From the NCBI GenBank assembly GCA_020633625.1, contig JACKDJ010000008.1:62001-126000 (forward strand): a stretch of 64,000 nucleotides of DNA. The letters are read 5' to 3'. The DNA comes from Myxococcales bacterium (GTDB taxonomy: Bacteria > Myxococcota_A > Bradymonadia > REDH01). Position numbers and translations under genes: made by a program. This document shows, in pieces, positions 33,347 through 43,119 of the stretch. The notes beneath the pieces were generated by a model. That model saw nothing but the letters and a program-made list of their open reading frames with translations. It was not told the origin of the DNA and did not search any database. Position 1 is the first letter of the stretch. Every line of letters starts with the position of its first letter.

Positions 33347-36103
33347 ATGCTCTACGTCCTCGACGGCAGCTACTACGTCTTCCGAGCCTTCTATGCGCTG
33401 CGCGAGATGACCAACTCGCGCGGCTTCCCGACCAACGGGCTCTACGCGTTCACCAACATGCTCCTGAACGTCGTTCGCGACCGCGCACCGAGTCACCTCG
33501 CCGTCGCGTTCGACCCGCCGGGGCCCGTGTTTCGCAACGAACTCTTCCCCGACTACAAGGCAAACCGCGACGAGACCCCAGAGGCGCTCGTCCCCCAGTT
33601 CCCATACTTCCGCCGCATCGTCGACGCCCTCGGGCTCAACGTCCTCGAGGTGCCCGGCTTCGAAGCCGACGACATCATCGCAACCCTCGTCGAGCGCGCC
33701 GAGCGCGCCAACCTCACCACCGTCGTACTGACCGGCGACAAGGACCTCTACCAGCTCGTCTCGGAGCGCACCACGCTCGAAGACTCCATGCGAGACAAGC
33801 GCGTCGGGCTCGCCGACGTCCTCGAGCGCTTCGCCGTCGCCCCCAACCGCGTCGCTGACGTCCTGGGCCTGTCGGGCGACACCTCCGACAACATCCCGGG
33901 CGTCCCCGGGATCGGCGAGAAGACCGCCGGCAAGCTCGTCGCCGAGTTCGGGAGCCTCGAAGAGGTCCTTGCCCGCGTCGACGAAGTCTCGGGCGTCAAG
34001 CGGCGCGAGATGCTGCGGGAGCACGCCGAGATCGCGCGCCTGTCGAAGGTGCTCGCGACCGTCCGCCGCGACGTCCCCATCGACGTCGAGCTCGACTCGC
34101 TTCGGCTCCGGACTCCCGAGATGGGCGCGTTCGACGCGCTCTGCGAAGAGCTCGAGTTTCGCCGCTTCCCACGCGCGGCTCGCGAGGTCTTCGCCGTCGC
34201 CGCGCCGCCACCGCCAAGGCAGTCCGGCCTCGGTCCGCTCTTCGACTCGCAGCCAGACTCGCCGTCGAAGCCGACGCAGACGCCGACGACTCCTGTCGCG
34301 GACCTCGGCCCGACGACAGCGAACGAGACCGCCACGTTGGCCGATCTCGTCGCCCTCCTCGCCGGCACGGCCACCGATGCGTCGCTCGCCCTCGAGATCG
34401 TGACCGACGGGGGAGACCCCGACCAGGCGGCCTGGGTAGGGGTCGCGGTCGCTGTGCCAGACGGCGCCCGCGGCGTCCGCGCCGCGTACGTCCCGATCGG
34501 ACACAGCGACCTGTTCGCCGCGCAGACGAGCGCCCACGAAGTCGTCGGCGCCCTCCGAGACGCTGTCCAGGACGAGGCCAGGCCCAAGGTGATCGCCGAC
34601 GCCAAGCGGGCGGAACGACTGCTCGCGTCGGCCGGTCTCCAGCTCCGCGGCGTGAGGTTCGACCCCTCGCTCGCCGGCTACCTCGTCGACCCGAACGCCC
34701 GCGCCTTCGACGTCGCGACGCTCGCGCAGGAACACCTCGGCGTCGCCTCGGGCGACGAGCGCGGCGAGCGCGGCCGCCCGTCGACGCGCGCTGCATCGGA
34801 CGCCGGCACCTCAGCCTGCGCCCGCGTCGACGCTGCGCTCCGACTCGAGCCCGCGCTCGGCGCCGAGCTCGCGGGCGCGCCGCGGCAAGTCCACGACCAG
34901 ATCGAGCTCCCGCTCACCCACGTCCTCGCCCGTATGGAGTCCACGGGCGTCTGCATCGACCTTGAGCGGCTGGCCGCGATGAGCGCCGAGTTCCACACAC
35001 GGATCGACGCGCTCACGGCCGAGGTTCACGAACTGGCGGGTCGGTCGTTCGCGATCAACTCGCCCACACAGCTCGCGACCGTCCTCTTCGACGAGCTCGG
35101 CCTTCCGGTCCAGCGCCGCGGAAAGTCCGGGCCGAGCACCGACGCGGCCGTCCTCGAGGTCCTCGCCGAGCACCACCCGATCGCAGAGCGCGTGCTCGAC
35201 TACCGAGAGGTCACCAAGCTGGCGTCGACATACATCGACGCGCTGCCACGACTCGTGCGCCGCGAGACCGGGCGGGTACACACGACGTTCAACCAGTGTG
35301 TCGCCGCGACCGGACGCCTCTCCAGCAGTGACCCGAACCTGCAGAACATCCCGATCCGAACGTCCGAAGGGCGTCGAATCCGAGAGGCGTTCGTCGCCGC
35401 CCCCGGCTGGATCTTGTTTGGCGGCGACTACTCGCAGATCGAGCTCCGCGTGCTCGCGCACATGTCAGAGGACCCGGTCCTCATCGACGCGTTCCGCCGC
35501 GGCGAGGACATCCACCGGCGAACCGCCGCCGAAGTCCTCGAGATCGCACCCGACGACGTCACCCCCGAACAGCGGTCGCAGGCGAAGGCCATCAACTTCG
35601 GGCTCATCTACGGCATGGGGGCGCGTCGGCTCGGAAAGACGACCGGATCGTCTCACGCCGACGCGCAGGCATACATGGACCGGTACTTCCACCGCATCGC
35701 GCGCGTGCAGCCGTTCATGTCACAGCTCGTGCAGGACGCGCGGGCCAGCGGGTACGCCGAGACCCTCGCCGGACGCCGTCGACCGATCCCCGAGCTCGCG
35801 CGAGGCACCAGCCGACGAGAGTTCGCGCTCGGGGAGCGGCTCGCGATGAACACTCCGATCCAGGGGACCGCGGCCGACATCATGAAGCTCGCGATGATCG
35901 CCGTGCAGAGGGAGCTCGACGCCGCCGGGCTCCAAACACGGATGTTGCTGACCGTCCACGACGAGCTGCTGTTCGAGGCGCCACCCGCCGAGCTCGACCG
36001 CGCGATGACGCTCGTCCGCTCGGCGATGGAGGGGGCAATGCAGCTCCGCGTCCCGCTTGCCGTCGACCTCCACTCCGGCGGGAGCTGGGCCGAGCTCAAG
36101 TAG
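33347..36103 (+). CDS. polA: DNA polymerase I
   Basis: 918 residues. 5'-3' exonuclease domain (1 to about 290) starts YVLDGSYYVFRAFYAL and keeps VPGFEADDIIATL, LTGDKDLYQLV and LSGDTSDNIPGVPGIGEKTA. The middle 3'-5' exonuclease-like domain (about 320-480) lacks the DxE pair; at the expected place it reads LALEIVTDGG (347-356). The polymerase domain is complete: FGGDYSQIELRVLAHMS, RSQAKAINFGLIYGMG and TVHDELLF. It should fill gaps and remove RNA primers but probably cannot proofread by itself, as in Taq polymerase. Stop overlaps the histidine kinase stop by 8 bases. Confidence 0.95.
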   Translation: MLYVLDGSYYVFRAFYALREMTNSRGFPTNGLYAFTNMLLNVVRDRAPSHLAVAFDPPGPVFRNELFPDYKANRDETPEALVPQFPYFRRIVDALGLNVLEVPGFEADDIIATLVERAERANLTTVVLTGDKDLYQLVSERTTLEDSMRDKRVGLADVLERFAVAPNRVADVLGLSGDTSDNIPGVPGIGEKTAGKLVAEFGSLEEVLARVDEVSGVKRREMLREHAEIARLSKVLATVRRDVPIDVELDSLRLRTPEMGAFDALCEELEFRRFPRAAREVFAVAAPPPPRQSGLGPLFDSQPDSPSKPTQTPTTPVADLGPTTANETATLADLVALLAGTATDASLALEIVTDGGDPDQAAWVGVAVAVPDGARGVRAAYVPIGHSDLFAAQTSAHEVVGALRDAVQDEARPKVIADAKRAERLLASAGLQLRGVRFDPSLAGYLVDPNARAFDVATLAQEHLGVASGDERGERGRPSTRAASDAGTSACARVDAALRLEPALGAELAGAPRQVHDQIELPLTHVLARMESTGVCIDLERLAAMSAEFHTRIDALTAEVHELAGRSFAINSPTQLATVLFDELGLPVQRRGKSGPSTDAAVLEVLAEHHPIAERVLDYREVTKLASTYIDALPRLVRRETGRVHTTFNQCVAATGRLSSSDPNLQNIPIRTSEGRRIREAFVAAPGWILFGGDYSQIELRVLAHMSEDPVLIDAFRRGEDIHRRTAAEVLEIAPDDVTPEQRSQAKAINFGLIYGMGARRLGKTTGSSHADAQAYMDRYFHRIARVQPFMSQLVQDARASGYAETLAGRRRPIPELARGTSRREFALGERLAMNTPIQGTAADIMKLAMIAVQRELDAAGLQTRMLLTVHDELLFEAPPAELDRAMTLVRSAMEGAMQLRVPLAVDLHSGGSWAELK

Positions 36104-37973
36104 CCGACGCCGCGTCGGCTGGGGCGCTGCCGGCCGGGACGCGCACGGTGAACGTCGTGCCAAACGACGTCGACGAGAAGGCGATCGTGCCGCCGTGCTC
36201 CTCGACGAGCTTCTTTACGACGGCAAGACCGAGCCCGCTGCCACCGACCTTCCCCGACGTGACGAACGCGTCGAAGACGTGCGCCTGGATCTCTGGAGGG
36301 ATGCCGCCGCCCGTGTCGGCGACGCGCACGACGAGCACGTCGCCGTCTCTCGAGAACTCGACGGTGAGCCGACCCCCGCCCGGCATCGCGTCCCGCGCGT
36401 TACGCGCGAGATTGAACACGACCCGCTTCAGCTTGCCGTCGTCGACGCGGACGTCGCCGCGGTCGGCGGAGCGGACCTCGACCCGCACCTCCGTCTCGGC
36501 GCACTCCATCTCGAGCAGCTCCCGGATCTCGTCGACCAGCGTGTGCAGGTGGACGTTCCGCAGATACAGCGTCGTCTCGCCGCGCGCATACGCGAGCAGC
36601 TCCCGCGTCATCTCGTTCATCTGCGCGAACTGCTGCGCAACCTTCGCCGCGAGGTCGCGCCGACGCGCCGGGTCGTCGGAGCGCGCCATGAGCTGTACGT
36701 AGCCGCTCGCGATCGCGAGGGGGGTGCGTGAGTCGTGGATGACGCCGCTCAGCATCTGGCCGATCGCCGATAGGCGACCGTTCATCTCGCGACGCTTGCG
36801 TTCGAGCGAGCGAGCGACCGCGCGGCTGATCTCGCCGGCGACCAGGTCCATGAGCTTGAGGTCGTCGTCGTCGTACTCCGGAAAGTCTCGCTCGTCGTCT
36901 GTGTCGCGGGCCCGGTTCACGAGCTCGACACAGCCGAACCGCTCGCCCTCGACCGTGAGCGGCACGGCGGCGACCGACGTCACGGGCAGCGAGCCTAGCG
37001 ACGGGAGTCGGCCCGTCACCGCAGCCGCGTCGGGACGGGTGGGCGACATCGCACGACGTACCGGCTCGCCGTTGTCCATCACGAGGGCGCGGATCGACGG
37101 GTCCCAGGTCCGGCGCGACGGCGCGAACTCCTCCCCTCGACTCCTGCGCGCCCAAGCATACTCGACGAGCCGTGAGCCCTCGACGAGGGTCACGGCGCAT
37201 CCATACGAGACGACGGTGTCGGCGAGCGTCCGGGCCACGACCGCGATGGCGTCGTCCAGGTCGTCCGCTTCGGCGACGCGCTTGTGGATCGCGTGGAGCG
37301 TGTCGAGCCGTCGTACCTGCTGCTCGAGCTGTCGGCGCGTCCCCTCCAGGCGCATGTTCTGGTCGCGCGACGCGAGGTACAGCTCCTGATTGTGGATCAC
37401 GATCGCCGCGGTGTTCGTGATCGCGCTCAGCAGCGCCTCGTCCTCGACCGTGAACCAGCCGACGCGCTTGTTGAGCACCTGCGCGACACCGATGATGTTG
37501 CCGTCGGGGTCGCGCATCGGCTGGCAGAGCAGGCTCCGGGTGCGAAACCCGGTCTGGTAGTCGTGCTCCGGCGCAAACCGGGGGTCCTGGTAGGCGTCTC
37601 GCAGGTTGAGCGACTTGCCGTGGTGGGCGACCCAGCCTGCGACACCCGTGCCCGGCGCGACGCGGACCTCTGTCATGCCGTCGTGCGCCACGACGCGGCT
37701 GTAGAGGTAGCCGGTGTCGGCCTCCCGCATGAACAGCGTGGCGCGCTCTGCGTTCATGATCAGCGCGATCCTGTCCATGATGTACGACAGGAGATCGTCT
37801 TGGCGAGTGTGGGACCCGAGCGCGGCGCAGATCTCCTGGATCCACGCCGACCTGTCCTCGGCGCGTGAGAGCTGAGCCTGCAGCCGCGCGATCGCGTCGC
37901 TGGGCGCGTCGTCACCCACCGGCGGCTCGTAGACCGACGCCGACGGGGGAGGGGTGTCTTTGGGCTCGCGCAT
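36096..37973 (-). CDS. Soluble hybrid-type sensor histidine kinase with two GAF domains
   Basis: 625 residues, no membrane segment. GAF domain 1 (about 45-195, with GTGVAGWVAHHGKSLNL and SLLCQPMRDPDGNIIGVAQV), GAF domain 2 (about 225-390, with VAAVPLTVEGERFGCVELVN). A HisKA domain with phospho-His413 in SGVIHDSRTPLAIASG follows, then HATPase_c with NLARNARDAMPGGG, VADTGGGIPPEIQ and GSGLGLAVVKKLVEEHGG. It should autophosphorylate in response to a small-molecule or redox signal bound in a GAF domain and pass phosphate to an unlinked regulator. No response regulator is adjacent. Confidence 0.9.
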   Translation of the reverse strand: MREPKDTPPPSASVYEPPVGDDAPSDAIARLQAQLSRAEDRSAWIQEICAALGSHTRQDDLLSYIMDRIALIMNAERATLFMREADTGYLYSRVVAHDGMTEVRVAPGTGVAGWVAHHGKSLNLRDAYQDPRFAPEHDYQTGFRTRSLLCQPMRDPDGNIIGVAQVLNKRVGWFTVEDEALLSAITNTAAIVIHNQELYLASRDQNMRLEGTRRQLEQQVRRLDTLHAIHKRVAEADDLDDAIAVVARTLADTVVSYGCAVTLVEGSRLVEYAWARRSRGEEFAPSRRTWDPSIRALVMDNGEPVRRAMSPTRPDAAAVTGRLPSLGSLPVTSVAAVPLTVEGERFGCVELVNRARDTDDERDFPEYDDDDLKLMDLVAGEISRAVARSLERKRREMNGRLSAIGQMLSGVIHDSRTPLAIASGYVQLMARSDDPARRRDLAAKVAQQFAQMNEMTRELLAYARGETTLYLRNVHLHTLVDEIRELLEMECAETEVRVEVRSADRGDVRVDDGKLKRVVFNLARNARDAMPGGGRLTVEFSRDGDVLVVRVADTGGGIPPEIQAHVFDAFVTSGKVGGSGLGLAVVKKLVEEHGGTIAFSSTSFGTTFTVRVPAGSAPADAASAT

Positions 37974-38037
37974 GGGGGAGACTGCCAGAGGGGCCCACCC
38001 CGAACTGTATCACGGGCGCCGCGTCGAGGGCACCGAT

Positions 38038-38901
38038 TCAGCGCGCGCGGATCGCCGATGCCACGCCCGCGGCCTCGCTCGCCCCCGCGCGGCTCGAAGC
38101 CGCGAGCGCGTCGAGCTGCGGCAGCGCGTCGGCGGTGCCGCAGTGGCGGAGCGTCTCCAGCGCCGCCAGGACGACGGCCGCGCTCTCGTCGTCCAGCGCT
38201 CGTACGGCAGCCTGCGAGACGTAAGGGTGCGGAAAGCCGATGCGGAGGTTCTGCAGCAGCCGCAGCTTCTCGTCGTCGCTCGCGTCGCCGTCGAGCTCTC
38301 GCCCCATCCTCAGGGCCGCGCGCTCGAGGTCGACGAGCGTCGTGTCGGCGTCGCCCTCGCGGCCGAGCTCGAGCTGCAGCGCAGCCAGCGTGGGATAGGC
38401 GCGCAAGTAGCTCGGGTCGACACGGATCGCGCGCTGGAGCGCCGACTCGGCCTCGGGCCGGCGACCGGCGTCGAGCAGCGTGTTGCCGAGCACGAACTCG
38501 AGCTCGCCGCTCCCCGGCGTCGACGCGCGCAGCCACTCCAGCACCTCGAGCGAGGCGTCCAGATTCCCACGGGAGTGGTAGAGCTGAGCGAGTATCAGCA
38601 TCCCGATCGCCTTCGGTTCACTCGCCGACGCGGTCTCGCGGAGCGCAAGCAGCGCCGTGATCGCCGTGTCGGCGTCTCCTCGCCCCAGGGCCTCGCGAGC
38701 GCTGGCGAGGAGTCGGGGTTGGTCGTCGGTCGTCGCTGCGAACCGCGTTGGCGGCGGAAGGGGTACCTCGGCCGCCGCCGACCGCTCATCGACGGCCGGA
38801 GGAGCCGACGCGGCGGGGGGAGCGTCACGGTGGCAGCCGACGAAGAGCACAGACGCGGCTGCTACGCGCGAGAGCACCGCCGAGCCGCGCGCGCGGGTCA
38901 A
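38038..38901 (-). CDS. TPR-containing lipoprotein
   Basis: 287 residues. The best start is the TTG at 38901, overlapping the previous stop (TTGA) and giving a signal peptide ending LFVGC; a GTG at 38877 is the alternative. After a Pro/Ala spacer there are tetratricopeptide-like repeats (AREALGRGDADTAITALLAL; LYHSRGNLDASLEVLEWL; GNTLLDAGRRPEAESALQRA; YLRAYPTLAALQLELGREGD), then HEAT-like helices. A protein-interaction scaffold in the outer envelope is the natural reading. Last gene of the lipoprotein cluster. Confidence 0.7.
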   Translation of the reverse strand: MTRARGSAVLSRVAAASVLFVGCHRDAPPAASAPPAVDERSAAAEVPLPPPTRFAATTDDQPRLLASAREALGRGDADTAITALLALRETASASEPKAIGMLILAQLYHSRGNLDASLEVLEWLRASTPGSGELEFVLGNTLLDAGRRPEAESALQRAIRVDPSYLRAYPTLAALQLELGREGDADTTLVDLERAALRMGRELDGDASDDEKLRLLQNLRIGFPHPYVSQAAVRALDDESAAVVLAALETLRHCGTADALPQLDALAASSRAGASEAAGVASAIRAR

Positions 38902-41777
38902 TAGACCAGCGCGCCTACGGCGGCGAACGAGTTGCCGTCGAACACCGCGCCATAGCTGCGCGCGTCGTCGATGATCACGATACGCCCGCCGAGCGAGGTC
39001 TGAACAACGCCGATCGCCGACGTCGATGGCCCGAGCAGCAGCTGGTTGTTGTCGGAGCTTCGCGCCCGGAAGTTCGAGTTCACCACGACGTCGATCGAGA
39101 AGCCCCGCGAGGCGAGCGTACGTCCGCCAAACGTCGGGTCGCACCCCTCGGGCTCACACGTCAGCGCGTGCGGCGACGCCGGCGGGTCGACCGAGAACGA
39201 GACGCCATAGGGCGACGAGTAAGCGTGACCGAGCGCCACGCGAGCGACCCACCGGTCGGCGTCGGAGCGAAGCACACACTGCCCGCCCTCGGTGCGGTAC
39301 GGCGACGTCGACACGGCGCCGTCGCGCGCGACCAGCCATCCGCCAGCCCGTACCGTGACCTCGAGCGGCTCGCCGCCGCAGCCTACGGGAAGCTCGTCGA
39401 TGGCGCCGGGGTCGGGGAGCGCCACGGGAGCGCCGTCGCAGCCGGCCGCGAACGTCGCTACACGCAGGCCGTGCGCGTCGAGTCCGCAGACTAGCAGCTC
39501 ACGCGCTCGACGGTCGCTCGAGTCGCGCGCGAGCGGGGCGCACGCAGAGGACGCACCGGAGCCCGCGAAGTTGCCGCGCTCGATCAGCACCGTGTCGCCG
39601 GGAAGCACGCCGAGAGAGCAAACATCCAGCGCCGTCGAGCACGCGCTCGGGCACAGCGCGCAGACGTCGAGCCCCGCGCTGCACACGTCTGCGTCGCGCG
39701 TGCACGCTGCCGCCAGATCCGGGCACCGGTCGGCGTCGACGATGCCCGAGGAGCAGACCTGGGTCGGCGCGGACTCGCACGGGTCGTCGGCGGCGAAGCG
39801 GATCCAGCCGGTGCCCGCAGTCTCGGACGCGGATAGGATCGCGTCGGAGCGATTGGAACCCGCGATCTCACCCTCGAACTCGACGCGCCAGGTGCCACCG
39901 GCGATCGCGTAGTCGTCGGGGATCTCGACCTCCGCGAGCGGCGTGTCGTCGCCGAGGCCGACACCGATTCTCGACGCCAGATCGACAAACTCGCTGGGGT
40001 CTCCGGTGGAGTAGTGCGAAGCGTCGGCGCTCACGTCGTCGCCGCGCCGGCGCACGAGCGACGGCGTGGCCGGGTCGTCGCAGCCCACCGGGTTCGGCGC
40101 CGAGACGCTGCCGACGAACGGAATCGAGCACCCCAAGCGCTCGACGGTCGCAGAGGTCGACAGCAGGTCGATCGGCCGGAGCGGCGCGTCATACCAGCGC
40201 GTGTCGTCGCCAGCGATCGTGTACGTGTCGTCGAGGATCAACGTGTCCGCAAATGAGTTGTCGCCGGCCACGTGGACCATCCGGAGCGTGCGCTCATAGG
40301 CGTCCCCGGCAGAGGTCACTCCCGAGACCCGAGCTGTCTGCGCGGCCGCCGCGAACGGGAAGGGCGACGAGAGCAGGATGCCCGGGCCGGGTCGACGGTC
40401 GTTGCCGACGCCCGCAGCCACCGGCGTGAGCGTGGCGGTGTCGAACACACGAGCGTCGCCGCTGGCGCGATCCACGACGACCAACAGGTCCTCGGTGTCG
40501 GTCAGGACGAGCGCGACCGGCTGCGCGGGGCGCGGGGGGGACTCGCGGTCGGAGCCGGGCGCGAGGCAGTCCGGATCGTCGGGCCAGTCGACCGCGCCGT
40601 CACCGTCGTCGTCGACGCCGTTCGAACAGCGGGGCTGCGCGGTCTGATCGGTTGCCTGGGAGGCGACCTCGATCCCCGAAGCCGTGAACTCGGTCACGTC
40701 GTCGAACGCCGCTCCCTCACTTCGATCGTCTGCGGCCACGCAGTCAGGGTCATCGCCGTCGACGGCTCCGTCGCCGTCGTCGTCGATCCCGTTGGTGCAG
40801 GCGCTGAGGGCAGTGGGGCGAACGCAGGGCTCGCTGTCGCACGTCGCCGAGAGGTCCGTGACCGCGAGACCGGCCTCGTCGTCCCCGTCGTCGATGCACT
40901 GCGGGTCGTCGCCGTCGATGAGCCCGTCGCCGTCATTGTCGACGCCGTCGGTGCACGGGTCGCCGAGCGGCAGGAGGGCGGCCCAGCACGGCGTGCCGCC
41001 GCAGAGGTCGTCGACGGCGGGTGGGAGGAGCGCGCCAACGTGTACGGGGCCGCCGGCGGTCAGAGCCGCCCAGATGCGTCCGGACCCATCGAGCTGCACA
41101 TTGGTGACCGGGCCCAGGCCGTCGAGCGTGGCGCCCCACGACAGCGTCGCCGACGTGGTGCACGACGCCGCGCGCGTCCGTGGCGCCGTCGAGCCGCAGC
41201 TGACATCGAGTGTGCCGACCCGCAGGGAGCCCGCGAGAGCGTCGTCGACGACGAAGACGACCCCGGTGTCCGTGGAGCGCGCGGCAAACAGGCTGGCCGG
41301 CGTGTCGAGCTCGACCGCGAGCGCGCCGCCGCCATCGCCGCCGACCGCGGTGACGTGCCCACCGAACGTGTCTGCCACAGACAGCGACGGGGGCGACTCG
41401 GACAGGGTCAAGAATACGCCGGGGATCGACGTCGCCTCGACGGAAACAGGACCCTCGGGGACTACGACGCCGGTCACGCCAGGGATCGCGTCATCCTGGT
41501 CGACCAGCGACGTGCTGAGCGCGCGCACCGGGACCGACAATTCGTGAAGAAAGCGGTCGCCCCGGTTCGCCACCGCCGCGATCACCCGCTCGGCGCCGCT
41601 GCACGTCTCGCCATCCACCAGCAGCGTGGACTCGCCGAGGGTCGTCGTCGATAGGCACAAGCGCTGGAGCGCGACCCCGGACGGAGAGTCCAGCGTCGCC
41701 GGTGCGGTCGGGCGCGGGTTCTGGCATGCGGCGGTCAGCAGCAGCGCCGCCGCGGGCGCGAGTTGACGAGGCGTCAA
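38898..41777 (-). CDS. Large surface lipoprotein with three calcium-binding-type repeats
   Basis: 959 residues. Lipobox LLTAAC (Cys18). The N-terminal part looks like a beta-propeller. Three Asp-rich repeats follow: CTDGVDNDGDGLIDGDDPQC (275-294), CTNGIDDDGDGAVDGDDPDC (327-346) and a third variant (384-404). These resemble the thrombospondin type 3 and EF-hand-like calcium loops common in myxobacterial surface proteins. The C-terminal half has many Cys, including CALCPSACSTALDVC. Overlaps its neighbours by 4 bases on both sides. Role unknown. Confidence 0.75.
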   Translation of the reverse strand: MTPRQLAPAAALLLTAACQNPRPTAPATLDSPSGVALQRLCLSTTTLGESTLLVDGETCSGAERVIAAVANRGDRFLHELSVPVRALSTSLVDQDDAIPGVTGVVVPEGPVSVEATSIPGVFLTLSESPPSLSVADTFGGHVTAVGGDGGGALAVELDTPASLFAARSTDTGVVFVVDDALAGSLRVGTLDVSCGSTAPRTRAASCTTSATLSWGATLDGLGPVTNVQLDGSGRIWAALTAGGPVHVGALLPPAVDDLCGGTPCWAALLPLGDPCTDGVDNDGDGLIDGDDPQCIDDGDDEAGLAVTDLSATCDSEPCVRPTALSACTNGIDDDGDGAVDGDDPDCVAADDRSEGAAFDDVTEFTASGIEVASQATDQTAQPRCSNGVDDDGDGAVDWPDDPDCLAPGSDRESPPRPAQPVALVLTDTEDLLVVVDRASGDARVFDTATLTPVAAGVGNDRRPGPGILLSSPFPFAAAAQTARVSGVTSAGDAYERTLRMVHVAGDNSFADTLILDDTYTIAGDDTRWYDAPLRPIDLLSTSATVERLGCSIPFVGSVSAPNPVGCDDPATPSLVRRRGDDVSADASHYSTGDPSEFVDLASRIGVGLGDDTPLAEVEIPDDYAIAGGTWRVEFEGEIAGSNRSDAILSASETAGTGWIRFAADDPCESAPTQVCSSGIVDADRCPDLAAACTRDADVCSAGLDVCALCPSACSTALDVCSLGVLPGDTVLIERGNFAGSGASSACAPLARDSSDRRARELLVCGLDAHGLRVATFAAGCDGAPVALPDPGAIDELPVGCGGEPLEVTVRAGGWLVARDGAVSTSPYRTEGGQCVLRSDADRWVARVALGHAYSSPYGVSFSVDPPASPHALTCEPEGCDPTFGGRTLASRGFSIDVVVNSNFRARSSDNNQLLLGPSTSAIGVVQTSLGGRIVIIDDARSYGAVFDGNSFAAVGALVY

Positions 41778-43063
41778 GGTGAGCTCCGCGTCACCGTTCG
41801 GAACGTGGGCGACGTCGGGTCCAGATCGACGCGGGACACCGCGTGGGCCGCGAACATGCCGACGAAGAGGGCGTGCCGCTCTGAGTCGAGCGCGAGTCCG
41901 TAAGGGTCACCGTCGAGCGCGATCGTTGCCAGCTTGACTCCCGAGGTAGCGTCGAAAACGCCGAGCGCCTCGTCGCTCGAGAGCGACACATACAGCACAT
42001 CCCGATCGCCCTCGCGCGCCACCACCAGCTCACCGGCGCCGCCGTCGACGTCGATCCGCCGGAGTACGTCCGCGCGCGGGAGACCGTCGTCATCGAGCGT
42101 CATGTCGACGACGAAGATGGCGCCCGGTGTGCGGGTCGACACGTAGGCGGTCCCGAGGTCGCCCGAGAACGCGATGTCACGCGACTCCGCGAGGCTCACG
42201 CCGCTCCGGTTGACGGCGTGCACCGGGAGCAGCGCGAGCGACGTGACCGCAGCTTCTACGACCACGCCCGACTCGGGAGCCGCCGGATCGAACACCGGCG
42301 TCACACCGCGCACGCCCTGGCTGAACCGGCCGGTCACCCAGGTCTCGCCGCTCGTCGGCAGGTAGCGCACCGCGCTGGCGCCCCCGGACGTGAGCTCGGA
42401 CCGGACGCTCGACTCGCCGAGGGCGCTCGGGCCCGCCGACCAGTCGAGCGTGACGTAGCTCAGGGCGCCGCCGAGCCCCGCCACTGCGACTAGCTCCGTG
42501 GTCTCGGGCGAGTCAGCGGAGAGGGGTATCGAAGCCACCGAGAACGGGTCGCCGGGGAGGTCCAGGATGCGGCACGGGAGCCCGTCCTCGCGCCCCTCGC
42601 AGCGCACGGTCCGCCCGTCGTCTGCGAGCGACAGCGCCACGAGCGACTGGTCACCGCGCACGGCGACGTAGAGATGTGACGGGTCCGCCGCCGCCGACAG
42701 CGCGACGCCGCCGGCGAAGCTGCCGATCCGGACGCCGCTCGACGACACCGGCGTCAGAGTCTCGGCGTCGAGCACCACGACCGACCCGCCGTCGCGCTCG
42801 CGGAACGAGACGTCGAAGTTCGAGTTCGTCACGTAGAGGTAGCGGCCGTTCGGGTGCACCGCGAGGCCGACCGGGTAGCGAATCTCGTCCAGAGAGGGTG
42901 TCGGCCCCTCGTACTCCGAGCACCCCGAGAGCGCGCCGAGGCTCAGCGCCGCAGTCACGAGGAACGCCGCTCGTCGCGTCGTGGTGGGGCCCGATCGATG
43001 GGGGCCGAGCCGAGCCGCTAGGGGCCGAGCCGTGTGGGGCCGAGTTGTGTCCGAGCCGTGCAT
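41774..43063 (-). CDS. YncE-like beta-propeller lipoprotein
   Basis: 429 residues from an ATG with GGAG upstream. The lipobox LGALSGC places the lipidated Cys at 48, after an unusually long N-region. Propeller blades are visible as repeated strands: LAVHPNGRYLYVTNSNFDV, DPSHLYVAVRGDQSLVAL, DLGTAYVSTRTPGAIFVVDM, DRDVLYVSLSSDEALGVFD and DPYGLALDSERHALFVGMFA. Such seven-bladed proteins are surface-exposed and of unknown function. The N-region is encoded by imperfect GGGGCCGAGCCG repeats, so the real start may be uncertain. Begins 56 bases after the PPDK-like gene and overlaps the next lipoprotein gene. Confidence 0.75.
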   Translation of the reverse strand: MHGSDTTRPHTARPLAARLGPHRSGPTTTRRAAFLVTAALSLGALSGCSEYEGPTPSLDEIRYPVGLAVHPNGRYLYVTNSNFDVSFRERDGGSVVVLDAETLTPVSSSGVRIGSFAGGVALSAAADPSHLYVAVRGDQSLVALSLADDGRTVRCEGREDGLPCRILDLPGDPFSVASIPLSADSPETTELVAVAGLGGALSYVTLDWSAGPSALGESSVRSELTSGGASAVRYLPTSGETWVTGRFSQGVRGVTPVFDPAAPESGVVVEAAVTSLALLPVHAVNRSGVSLAESRDIAFSGDLGTAYVSTRTPGAIFVVDMTLDDDGLPRADVLRRIDVDGGAGELVVAREGDRDVLYVSLSSDEALGVFDATSGVKLATIALDGDPYGLALDSERHALFVGMFAAHAVSRVDLDPTSPTFRTVTRSSP

Positions 43064-43119
43064 CGCCGCTCCGATACCAGCAGAGCCAATGTGAGTCGAG
43101 CACCGCCCGCGCACGTCAG

